From positions 1 through 16,043 of the forward strand of contig CABVAS010000016.1 in the NCBI GenBank assembly GCA_902496375.1: a stretch of DNA of 16,043 bases. Direction: 5' to 3'. Shown here one piece after another: positions 7,322 through 13,948 of this stretch. Position 1 is the stretch's first letter. Every line of letters begins with the position of its first letter. A program made the translations under genes and the position numbers. The stretch is from an uncultured Collinsella sp. GTDB lineage: Bacteria; Actinomycetota; Coriobacteriia; Coriobacteriales; Coriobacteriaceae. The notes below the pieces were generated by a model. That model was not told where the DNA came from and did not search any database. It was given only the letters and a program-made list of their open reading frames with translations.

Positions 7322-8804
7322 AGCCCCCCTTCGCTAGCAGATCGAGGAGCCTCTCCTCGGATTCCTTCGTTTGCTGGAGGAGGTCGTAGAAGCGTTTTCT
7401 TGTCTCCGTCGGCGGCTCGACCTTCTCGCGTTTTCTTTCGACGTAGTTGTTCGCCGAAAGCACGTATCCCTCGCGTTCGATGTCAGCGAGCGTTGCTATG
7501 GCGCATTTCTCAATGACAGGCTCGTAGGAGCGATAGAGGGAAAGCATCTCTTGCGCGTTCTTTTCTGAGATCACATTTTGCGCGCGCTGGGCGGTGAAGA
7601 TTTTGCTGCCGTCGATGATGCAAATGCGTCCCTGGTGCTCGGTGGACTTCTCGTTTCTGAGGAACAGCACGCAAGCAGATACGCCGGTGCTGTAGAAGAC
7701 TCCGCTTGCGAGCGCGATAACGGCTTCAACCTTGTCCGACTTGATAAGCTCCTTGCGTATGGCACCCTCTTTGCCGCCATGGAACAGCGCTCCTTGGGGT
7801 AGAACTACGGCGCAACGGCCGTTCTTCTTGTCCATGGAGCAGACCATGTGTTGTACCCAGGCGAAGTCTGCCGATTTGTCGGTGGGAACGCCCCAGACGT
7901 TACGGCCCCACGGATCCGAGGCAAACTCATCAGAGCCCCAGTTTTTAAGCGAGAACGGGGGGTTTGCGAGGACGCAATCGAAGGTTTTGAGTGTGTTGCC
8001 GTCTCGGAAAGCGGGCTCGCGCAGGGTGTCGCCCTGGGCGATGCGGAAGTCCTTCGCGCCGTGGAGATACAGGTTCATTCGCGCTATGGCGGACGTGCTG
8101 AGGTTCTTTTCTTGGCCATAGAGCTTTCCGTAGGCGAGCCTGGAGTTGTCCATCTGCCGCACGGCTTCGATGAGCATGCCGCCCGTGCCGCAGGCCGGGT
8201 CGTAGACGGTCTCACCGGGCTTCGGCTCAAGCAGGGAGACCATCATCTTGACGATCTCGCGTGGGGTATAGAACTCTCCTGCGTTCTTCTTCTGCATGTC
8301 GGCGAACTTCTTGATCAAGTATTCGTAGGCGTCGCCCATCATGTCGGCGCTATAGTTCCTGTTGCCGAACTTCTTCGCTGAGAAGTGCTCGACGAGATCC
8401 TTCAGGCGTTCGTCGGAGAGCTTGCCTTTGTCTGTCCAGCTCGCATCGTCGAAGCTACTGAAGAGGCCGCTGAGGGTGTCGGGGTTGGCGCGCTCGATTC
8501 CGACCATTGCATCGACGATTGCCTTGCCGACGTTCGTGCCGGTGTTGCGGACGTCCTGCCAGTGGCAGCCCTCCGGCACCTCAAAGCTGTGGTTCTCGGG
8601 TAAGGCGGCATAGTCCTTGTCTCCCCCTGAAAACTCTAGGGCCTCAGCGCTTTCCTCGTCGTAGACGTCAGAGATTCGCTTGAAGAAAAGCAACGGCGTG
8701 ATATAGCTCTTGTACTCGTCCTGGTTGATGGGGCCACGCAGGATATCGCAGGCTCCGAGTAAGTGGTTTCCCAGCTCGGATTTACTTATCGGTTCTTCAG
8801 TCAT
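7305..8804 (-). CDS. hsdM: Type I N6-adenine DNA methyltransferase subunit HsdM (first in operon)
   Basis: 499-aa methyltransferase subunit, first gene of the minus-strand operon. It has the HsdM N-terminal domain (LLFFKRISDVYDEESAEALE), EFYTPREIV, motif I DPACGTGGM (about 201) and motif IV NPPF (about 281), all with canonical residues. Its C-terminal part is helical and charged. Much of the N-terminal domain aligns with the next hsdM (shared FKR-SDVYDEE, ALPENHSF and SAKK/SAKT blocks), yet the two differ in motif I and motif IV. Type I methylases usually contain two copies of one HsdM; two different genes suggest a mixed M-M'-S complex or alternative use. The start has only a weak AGGT site. 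A TATAAT box lies about 45 bp upstream on the same strand. Confidence 0.92.
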   Translation of the reverse strand: MTEEPISKSELGNHLLGACDILRGPINQDEYKSYITPLLFFKRISDVYDEESAEALEFSGGDKDYAALPENHSFEVPEGCHWQDVRNTGTNVGKAIVDAMVGIERANPDTLSGLFSSFDDASWTDKGKLSDERLKDLVEHFSAKKFGNRNYSADMMGDAYEYLIKKFADMQKKNAGEFYTPREIVKMMVSLLEPKPGETVYDPACGTGGMLIEAVRQMDNSRLAYGKLYGQEKNLSTSAIARMNLYLHGAKDFRIAQGDTLREPAFRDGNTLKTFDCVLANPPFSLKNWGSDEFASDPWGRNVWGVPTDKSADFAWVQHMVCSMDKKNGRCAVVLPQGALFHGGKEGAIRKELIKSDKVEAVIALASGVFYSTGVSACVLFLRNEKSTEHQGRICIIDGSKIFTAQRAQNVISEKNAQEMLSLYRSYEPVIEKCAIATLADIEREGYVLSANNYVERKREKVEPPTETRKRFYDLLQQTKESEERLLDLLAKGGYVDGE

Positions 8805-8916
8805 TCAGGTACCTATGAGCTCAAAAATACAAATTACAGCTCTTGTGATTATACCGTCATATTTGCCGAGATAAATGAGCTGAGCATCGCCGCCCATTCA
8901 GATATCCTGCGCCTGT
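8805..8916 (-). promoter_or_regulatory. Promoter region of the hsdM-hsdM-hsdS operon
   Basis: On the minus strand a perfect TATAAT reads from 8853 to 8848, about 45 bases upstream of the hsdM start. The -35 position (8871-8876, ATTTAT at 17-bp spacing) is poor. ATGAGCTCA at 8815-8823 and ATGAGCTGA at 8875-8883 are near-identical and exactly 60 bp apart, the second overlapping the -35 position; they may be operator sites. I see no good promoter on the plus strand reading toward the hsdS cassette and hsdR. The whole region lies inside the inner inverted repeats, so it would move together with the hsdM genes on inversion. Confidence 0.55.
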
Positions 8917-8942
8917 AAATCACAATTTGTCGAGATGTTCGG
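8917..8942 (+). repeat. Inner inverted repeat, right copy (in silent hsdS)
   Basis: The plus-strand copy of the segment at 5294-5319, with one mismatch (GTCGAG against ATCGAG). It encodes KSQFVEMFG. The core AAATCACAATTT is at 8917-8928. Exchange here keeps both hsdS frames intact and would invert about 3.6 kb. Confidence 0.85.
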
Positions 8943-9567
8943 AGATGCGCTAACCGGCTATAAATACAGGCTCCAAAGCCTAGGCTCAATGCTTTCTACT
9001 GAGCCTCAAAATGGTTTGTATAAGCCGCAGAGTTTTTATGTTGAGAAAGGCGGCTCGCCCATCGTGCGCGTGGATGCCTTCCAAAAAGGCTGCATAGAGG
9101 ATTACTCGGCCTTAAAGCGACTAACCTGTACCTCTGCGGAACTTGAAACATATGAACTCGTCAATAACGATATCGTGATCAACAGGGTTAATGGAAGCAT
9201 CGATCGCGTGGGCAAAATCGCTTGGATTCGTGGCTTGCGGGAGCCAACCATCTTCGAATCAAATATGATGCGCTTCCATATCGACGAGAAACGAATGGAC
9301 CTCGCCTTCGTAGCAACGTATTTGAATTCAGACGATATCAGACAGCAAATTAAAGCCTGTGCCCGTATTGCAAACCAGTGCAGTATCAATCAGACAAATG
9401 TCGCTAACTTCGTTATTCCTGCCCCTCCTCTCGACCTTCAGCGGGAGTTCGCCGGCTTCGTTGCCCAGGTCGACAAATCGAAATTTGCCGTACAAAAGGC
9501 CCTCGATGAGCTAAACGCCACGACGAAGAAAATCTTGAACCAGGAGTTAGGACTCGGAGATGTTTAA
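8935..9567 (+). CDS. hsdS: Silent, headless HsdS cassette (alternative TRD2 plus native tail)
   Basis: 210 residues from the first ATG, but homology to HsdS begins earlier, at KSQFVEMFG (from 8917), in the middle of a normal HsdS. TRD1 and the N-terminus are missing. What remains is one target recognition domain quite different from TRD2 of the minus-strand hsdS, then LDLQREFAGF, VDKSKF and the normal C-terminal helix (AVQKALDELNATTKKILNQE). The open frame extends up only to a TGA at 8881-8883, and the ATG at 8935 has no ribosome binding site, so it is probably not expressed on its own here. The end overlaps the hsdR start (ATGTTTAA, 9560-9567). I read it as a storage cassette joined to the active N-terminal half by inversion at 5294-5319 / 8917-8942. 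Confidence 0.85.
   Translation: MFGDALTGYKYRLQSLGSMLSTEPQNGLYKPQSFYVEKGGSPIVRVDAFQKGCIEDYSALKRLTCTSAELETYELVNNDIVINRVNGSIDRVGKIAWIRGLREPTIFESNMMRFHIDEKRMDLAFVATYLNSDDIRQQIKACARIANQCSINQTNVANFVIPAPPLDLQREFAGFVAQVDKSKFAVQKALDELNATTKKILNQELGLGDV
9435..9486 (+). repeat. Outer inverted repeat, right copy
   Basis: Plus-strand partner of 4771-4822. GGTCGACAAATCGAAATTT is at 9468-9486 and the second exact block (starting CCTTCAGCGGGAG) at 9435-9454. It encodes LQREFAGF...VDKSKF. The next codons (9487-9567) encode the C-terminal HsdS helix absent from the minus-strand hsdS. Exchange with the left copy would invert about 4.7 kb, in frame. Confidence 0.85.
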
Positions 9568-12472
9568 CGAGGACAACACCATCGAGCAAATGAGCGTCGA
9601 GGCGCTTGCCAGCCTTGGCTGGAGATACGTGGCTGCCGAAGACCTCCCGCGCCGCCATGCCGACGTCATGGTCGAGCCCATGGTCAAGGACGCCCTTATC
9701 AGGCTTAACCCGGAGATCGCAGAAGACCCCGATCGCGCCGACGAAATCATCTACCGACTCAGGGCCCTCATTCAGTCCACAAGTCCGCAGAACCTGGTCT
9801 CCACCAACGAGCGGTTCAAAAAGCTCGTCATCGAGGAGAACTCATTCCCCTACGGCAAAGACGGCCGCATGGTCCCCATCCGCTTCTTTGGCACGGCGGC
9901 GGACGGCGATCTTGACAAAAACGAGTACATCGTCACCAACCAGTGGGTCTACCCCCAGGAGCAGGGCGGCAAGCGCCTCGACCTCGTCCTTCTTGTCAAT
10001 GGATTTCCGCTCGTCATCGGCGAGTTCAAGACGCCGGTGCGCGATTCGATAACCTGGCTCGACGGCGCTGGCGACATCGCTAAATATGAGAAGAGCATCC
10101 CGCAGATGTTCGTCTGTAGCGCCATCAACTTCGCCAGCGAAGGAAAATGCTATCGCTACGGGTCGGTGAACATGCCTCCCGAGATGTGGGGACCCTGGCA
10201 TAAGGGCGACAAGAAGAGCGAGGGTACACTTGCCGACGTCAAGAGAAGCATGGCGTCCATGCTAACCCCCACGAACGTCATGGACATCTTCCAGTTCTTC
10301 ACGCTCTTCGCCACCGACAAGAAGCATCGACGCATCAAGCTAATCTGTCGCTACCAACAGTTCGAGGGCGCGAACCTCATCGTGGACCGCGTCCGCGCAG
10401 GATACCCGAAGCGTGGCCTCATTTGGCATTTCCAGGGCTCAGGAAAGTCACTGCTCATGGTATTCGCCGCCCAGAAGCTGCGCATGGTCCCTGAACTCAA
10501 GAACCCGACCGTCGTCATCGTGGATGACCGAATCGACCTTGAGACCCAGATCACGGGGACCTTCAACGCATCCGATATCCCCAACCTCGCAAGCGCCGGC
10601 AGCAAGGAGGAGCTTGAGTCCTTCTTCAAGCAGGACATGAGAAAGATCCTCATCACCACCATCTTCAAATTCGGCGAGGTTGCGGGGACGCTCAACGAGC
10701 GCGAGAACATCATCCTCATGGTCGACGAGGCACACCGCACCCAAGAGGGCGACCTCGGCGAGAAGATGCGACTCGCCTTGCCAAACGCCTTCTTCTTCGG
10801 CTTGACCGGCACTCCCATCAACCGAACCGACAAGAACACGTTCCACACCTTCGGTGCCAAAGAGGACAAGTCCGGCTACATGAGCCGCTATTCCTTCGCC
10901 GACTCCATCCGCGACCACGCCACATTGCCGCTCCATTTTGAAACCGTTCCCGTCGAGCTCCACGTCAACCAAGAGGTCGTGAACGCCGCCTTTGACGAAA
11001 TGACCCGAGACCTCAGCAAAGAGGACAAGGCGGAACTCACCAGGCGCGTCAAGATCGAAGCCGTCATGAAGGCTCCCGACCGCATCCACAAGGTATGCGA
11101 GCACATCGCCAAGCACTTCAAGTCAAAGGTTGAGCCCGACGGCTTCAAGGCGCAGGTAGTCTGCTACGACCGAGAGTGCTGCCTGCTGTATAAGGAGGAG
11201 CTCGACAAGCTTTTGGGCGCTGATGCAGTCACCATCGTCATGGACACGAACAACGACAAGGAAGACCGCTACAAGGCATACCGTCGAGATCGCGATGCCG
11301 AGGAAAAGCTCCTTGACCGTTTCCGCGACCCGGACGATCCGCTCAAGATTCTCATCGTCACTGCAAAGCTGCTCACGGGGTTCGATGCGCCCATCCTGCA
11401 AACTCAGTACCTTGACAAGCCCCTGCGCGACCACACGCTGTTGCAGGCAATCTGTCGAACCAACCGCGTCTACAACGACAAGAAGACATTCGGTCTCATT
11501 GTCGACTATATCGGCCTCTTCGACAACGTCGCCAAGTCTCTGCACTTCGACGAGACCGAGGTGCGGAAGGTTATAACCAACATCGACGAGGTAAAGGCCG
11601 AGCTACCCGGGCTTATGCATTGCTGTCTTGAATACTTCTCAACGGTCAGAGACCGCCGCAGCGCGGATTGGGAGTCCCTTCTCGAAGCTCAACAATGCCT
11701 GCCAACGACAAAGGTGAAAGACCAGTTTGGGGCCGACTTCTCGGTCTTGAACAGAGCGTGGGAAGCCCTTTCGCCCGACCCGTGTCTCAATCCCTACAAG
11801 CCCGATTTCATCTGGCTCTCGCAGGTCTACGATTCCGTGAGACCGGTAGACAATCGCGGGAAGCTCATCTGGGCAGCGCTCGGGCCCAAGACAATCGAGC
11901 TCGTGCACGAGAACATCACCGTCGAGAGAGTCCGAGACGATGACGACATCCTTGAACTCGACGAGGACATGATCGAGCACTTCATCAACGACAAGAGCAA
12001 TACCGAGAAGATCACGCGTAAGCTGGAGATAGATCTCGTCGCCCGAATCCGCAGGCACGATAAGAATGGCAAGTTCCAGAAGCTCGGCGAGCGCCTTGAA
12101 GACCTAAGGGAACGTCACGAGCAAGGTCTCATCAACAGCGTCGAGTTCCTCAAGATGCTCATCGACCTCGCCAAAGAAGCACGAGCCGCCGAAAAGGAAG
12201 TCGTGCCCGAGGAAGAGGAGGACAAGGGAAAGGCTGCTCTCACTGAGCTCTTTAACGGCATCAAGAACGGCGACACGCCTATCATCGTCGAGAACATCGT
12301 CAATGACATTGACGAGATCGTTAAGATAACTCGCTTCGACGGCTGGCAAGCTACCACGGCTGGCGTGAAAGAGGTTAAAAAACAGCTCCGTGCCATTCTG
12401 TGGATGCGCTATAAGCTCAAAGACCAGGCTCTTTTTGATAAGGCGTATTCGTATATCGAACTCTACTATTAG
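9560..12472 (+). CDS. hsdR: Type I restriction endonuclease motor/nuclease subunit HsdR
   Basis: 970-aa restriction and translocation subunit, full length for the family. The N-terminal nuclease domain shows RLDLVLLVNGFPLVIGEFKT (about 138-157), which supplies the PD-(D/E)xK Asp and ExK residues. The helicase motor has Walker A FQGSGKSL (about 290), DEAH (VDEAHRTQ, about 387), motif III FGLTGTP (about 413) and motif VI QAICRTNRVY (about 628). A helical C-terminal region for binding the methylase core follows, with a long charged stretch near VVPEEEEDKGK. The start overlaps the silent hsdS stop by eight bases. In this orientation no hsdM or complete hsdS lies upstream and no clear promoter is seen, so its expression may depend on inversion. 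No frame damage is visible. Confidence 0.95.
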   Translation: MFNEDNTIEQMSVEALASLGWRYVAAEDLPRRHADVMVEPMVKDALIRLNPEIAEDPDRADEIIYRLRALIQSTSPQNLVSTNERFKKLVIEENSFPYGKDGRMVPIRFFGTAADGDLDKNEYIVTNQWVYPQEQGGKRLDLVLLVNGFPLVIGEFKTPVRDSITWLDGAGDIAKYEKSIPQMFVCSAINFASEGKCYRYGSVNMPPEMWGPWHKGDKKSEGTLADVKRSMASMLTPTNVMDIFQFFTLFATDKKHRRIKLICRYQQFEGANLIVDRVRAGYPKRGLIWHFQGSGKSLLMVFAAQKLRMVPELKNPTVVIVDDRIDLETQITGTFNASDIPNLASAGSKEELESFFKQDMRKILITTIFKFGEVAGTLNERENIILMVDEAHRTQEGDLGEKMRLALPNAFFFGLTGTPINRTDKNTFHTFGAKEDKSGYMSRYSFADSIRDHATLPLHFETVPVELHVNQEVVNAAFDEMTRDLSKEDKAELTRRVKIEAVMKAPDRIHKVCEHIAKHFKSKVEPDGFKAQVVCYDRECCLLYKEELDKLLGADAVTIVMDTNNDKEDRYKAYRRDRDAEEKLLDRFRDPDDPLKILIVTAKLLTGFDAPILQTQYLDKPLRDHTLLQAICRTNRVYNDKKTFGLIVDYIGLFDNVAKSLHFDETEVRKVITNIDEVKAELPGLMHCCLEYFSTVRDRRSADWESLLEAQQCLPTTKVKDQFGADFSVLNRAWEALSPDPCLNPYKPDFIWLSQVYDSVRPVDNRGKLIWAALGPKTIELVHENITVERVRDDDDILELDEDMIEHFINDKSNTEKITRKLEIDLVARIRRHDKNGKFQKLGERLEDLRERHEQGLINSVEFLKMLIDLAKEARAAEKEVVPEEEEDKGKAALTELFNGIKNGDTPIIVENIVNDIDEIVKITRFDGWQATTAGVKEVKKQLRAILWMRYKLKDQALFDKAYSYIELYY

Positions 12473-12493
12473 GTAACAGAAGACAGAGTTCTA

Positions 12494-12536
12494 GGGACGC
12501 TCCGCATTAACCATTTCATAGGATGTGGAGCGTCCC
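12494..12536. terminator. Long hairpin after hsdR
   Basis: GGGACGCTCCGCAT (12494-12507) pairs with ATGTGGAGCGTCCC (12523-12536), 14 bp with one G-T, across a 15-base loop. The hairpin ends hsdR on the plus strand but only a short AATTT follows. Since the stem is symmetrical it could also serve transcripts from the minus strand. It could instead be the end of an inserted element; I see no second copy of the arm in the window. Confidence 0.5.
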
Positions 12537-12697
12537 AATTTGAACGAGTAACGTCTTGCGATGGGCGAATGCTGCAGTCCCAATGGCTCGATAACCTTTT
12601 CTTAGTCTGGTGTTTAAGTCTTCACTAGAAGCCATCCACACTTTGTAGTTAATTGGTTCCTTCTTCACAGGCGAAACGACAATATTGTCTGCCCCGC
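12537..12697. other. Gap between hsdR hairpin and exonuclease gene
   Basis: About 160 bp. A minus-strand open frame continues here (to 12516), with an internal ATG that would give a 39-aa basic peptide (MASSEDLNTRLRKGY...). AAGGAA lies about 20 bases before that ATG, too far for a good ribosome binding site, and its end runs into the hairpin arm. I see no firm feature. Confidence 0.35.
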
Positions 12698-13431
12698 CTA
12701 CCTCCCCTCCGCCTTCAGCCTCAGCAGCAGGTCTCTCAGCTCGGGGCACTTGCTGGAAAGGCGCGTCTGGGGTCGCTCGCCCATCCCCCAACGCTGGCGG
12801 ACTTCCTGGGCGTGCGGACTCACGCGGTAGTCCCCATCCATCATCTGCTTGAGCAGCTTGGCGGTCACGCGCGCATCGGCTAGGGCGCTGTGGGCGTGGC
12901 CCGTCGACTCGTCGAACTCGATACCAAACCACGTCGCCGCGTCACTCAAAGAGACGCACCCGTGGCTGCCCACGTCCATGATCGAGGTGTAAAACGCCTG
13001 CAGGTCGGCCCAGTCCGTAGGAAATGCGGCAAGGTCGATGTGTTTTGCCTGGCACTCGGTCAAAAGCTGTCGACGATCCGCCCCGCTCCAACGACCACCT
13101 GGGCGGAGTAGCGACCGATCCAATCGCTGAGCCTTTTGATCACCGCATAGAGCGGGTCGGCCATCGCGGTGTCCACGGCCGATATCCCCGTGAGCTCGCG
13201 GACGGGAAACGCAACGCCTTCGGTAAATTCTGTCTGCACAAACTGCGAGAACTCGCCTATAACGTTGCCGCGGTTATCGAGCTTGACGGCGCCGACCTCG
13301 ATAATCTCATTGCGCAGTCCACGGCGCTGGCGCTGCTTTGGCACCGGCGCAAACTCAAAGTCCAGCACAATCTGGCGCGCAAAGTTCGTCGTATCGATAG
13401 CCGAGATACGCGGCGTCTTTTCAGCTGACAC
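12698..13431 (-). pseudogene. 3'-5' exonuclease of DnaQ/ERI-1 (DEDDh) type, frameshifted
   Basis: Two minus-strand frames together give one DEDDh exonuclease. The first (from GTG at 13431, preceded by AAAGG) carries Exo I as VLDFEF and runs to VVVGAG. The second (to 12698) continues ADRRQLLTECQAK, which fits the Exo II region, and holds Exo III as HSALADA. They join without loss if one base is added at the C-run 13081-13084 (G-run on the coding strand), restoring VVVGAG-ADRRQ. The intact product would be about 244 aa and act on DNA or RNA 3' ends in the cytoplasm. A one-base homopolymer loss could be a real mutation or a sequencing or assembly error; otherwise both halves look well conserved. 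The gene is followed by about 160 bp before the hsdR hairpin. Confidence 0.8.
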
Positions 13432-13585
13432 GGTTATGGCCTTTCTCCGTCAAATGCCGCTTACTACATAGGCGGCTACATTGCCGTAAGGACAGGCGCC
13501 CGTGCGGACATGAAATCGCACAGCATGGCTTTCCGGCATCCTTGCGTAAAGCCACACTTTGAGAGAATCACGTCACTGTTATTAT

Positions 13586-13599
13586 CGAACATATATTCG
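13586..13599. promoter_or_regulatory. LexA-like (SOS) box upstream of the small toxin gene
   Basis: CGAACATATATTCG differs at one position from the Gram-positive LexA/DinR site CGAACATATGTTCG. It lies about 90 bp before the toxin ATG in a locally AT-rich stretch where the toxin promoter should be; TATTAT and TTTATA sequences nearby are possible -10 boxes. The decayed copy 2 lacks it. Binding is inferred from the motif alone. Confidence 0.5.
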
Positions 13600-13689
13600 T
13601 ATTTATAGCAGTACTTTGATAGAGTTGCAGTTGTTGACGGCAGTTCCATGTGCCGGGCAGCGCCCTCCATGCGACGGGAGGTGATGCCC

Positions 13690-13815
13690 ATGACCGATCT
13701 GACTGATTTCGTGAAGCTCCTGACCGTTTTGGTCTCGCTCCTCACGGCGCTTATCGGACTTACCGAGGCACTCGAGCAGCGTACGAAGCAGAAAAAGAGG
13801 GGTCGACGCCACTAA
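13690..13815 (+). CDS. Small hydrophobic peptide, probable type I toxin
   Basis: 41 aa, encoded from an ATG at 13690 with GGGAGG at 13676-13681; ATG 13684 and GTG 13681 are in frame but too close to that site. The peptide has an acidic N-terminus (MTDLTDF), one hydrophobic helix (LLTVLVSLLTALIGL, about residues 10-24) and a strongly basic tail (QRTKQKKRGRRH). This is the plan of Fst/TxpA/BsrG and holin-like type I toxins that insert into the membrane. The message has inverted repeats that can pair its ends: GACGGCAG (13636-13643) with 13870-13877, and GGGCAGCGCC (13655-13664) with 13842-13851, as known for such toxin mRNAs. A convergent antisense RNA overlaps its 3' end. I do not recognise a named family. 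Confidence 0.7.
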   Translation: MTDLTDFVKLLTVLVSLLTALIGLTEALEQRTKQKKRGRRH

Positions 13816-13828
13816 GGCGATGACCCCT
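13791..13828 (-). terminator. Intrinsic terminator of the antisense RNA
   Basis: On the minus strand AGGGGTC and GACCCCT arms (13798-13804 / 13822-13828), with an inner GCC/GGC pairing, are followed by CTTTTTC (13797-13791). The toxin stop codon lies in the loop. Copy 2 has lost this structure. Confidence 0.7.
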
Positions 13829-13877
13829 TAATCGAAGTAACGGCGCTGCCCAGCATTCCACCACTTGAGCTGCCGTC
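13791..13877 (-). ncRNA. Predicted antisense antitoxin RNA
   Basis: Predicted RNA of about 85 nt, transcribed opposite the toxin mRNA's 3' end. The minus-strand promoter is TTGTTA (13912-13907), a 17-bp spacer, then TAGAAT (13889-13884), putting the start near 13877. It ends at a strong intrinsic terminator inside the toxin's last codons. The promoter is conserved in copy 2. A convergent antisense RNA at the 3' end is the TxpA/RatA layout. The ends are inferred from promoter and terminator positions only. Confidence 0.65.
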
Positions 13878-13883
13878 GACCTT

Positions 13884-13912
13884 ATTCTACCCACGAGCGC
13901 CAGGTTTAACAA
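13884..13912 (-). promoter_or_regulatory. Promoter of the antisense RNA
   Basis: TTGTTA and TAGAAT on the minus strand with exactly 17 bp between them. Copy 2 has TTGGTA (14996-14991) and TAGAAT (14973-14968), also 17 bp apart, although the surrounding sequence has diverged. Conservation of both boxes and spacing supports function. Confidence 0.7.
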
Positions 13913-13948
13913 ATGGAATTTCGGTTACGAAGTCCGGGGCTCGCTCCT

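Larger units (their letters stand above)
13474..13927 (+). repeat. Toxin-antitoxin element, copy 1 (intact)
   Basis: Directly repeated with 14625-15013. The left end (13474-13510) matches 14625-14661 at 31 of 37 positions, including CCCGTGCGGACA. The toxin body shares TTGGTCTCGCT, and the right part shares AACGGCGCTGCCCAGC, CTGCCGTC, TTATTCTA, CAAATGGA and TTTCGGT. It fills the gap between the exonuclease start and the 3' end of the SIMPL-domain gene. The middle (about 13530-13680) has no counterpart in copy 2. Confidence 0.75.

Noticed and set aside
10448..11116. Long minus-strand open frames inside hsdR
   Set aside because: Antisense shadows of a well conserved helicase gene; no start sites or recognisable domains.
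12516..12932. 138-aa minus-strand frame extending past the exonuclease end
   Set aside because: Its first half is out of frame within the exonuclease gene and the rest runs into the hsdR hairpin; no ribosome binding site near the internal ATG.
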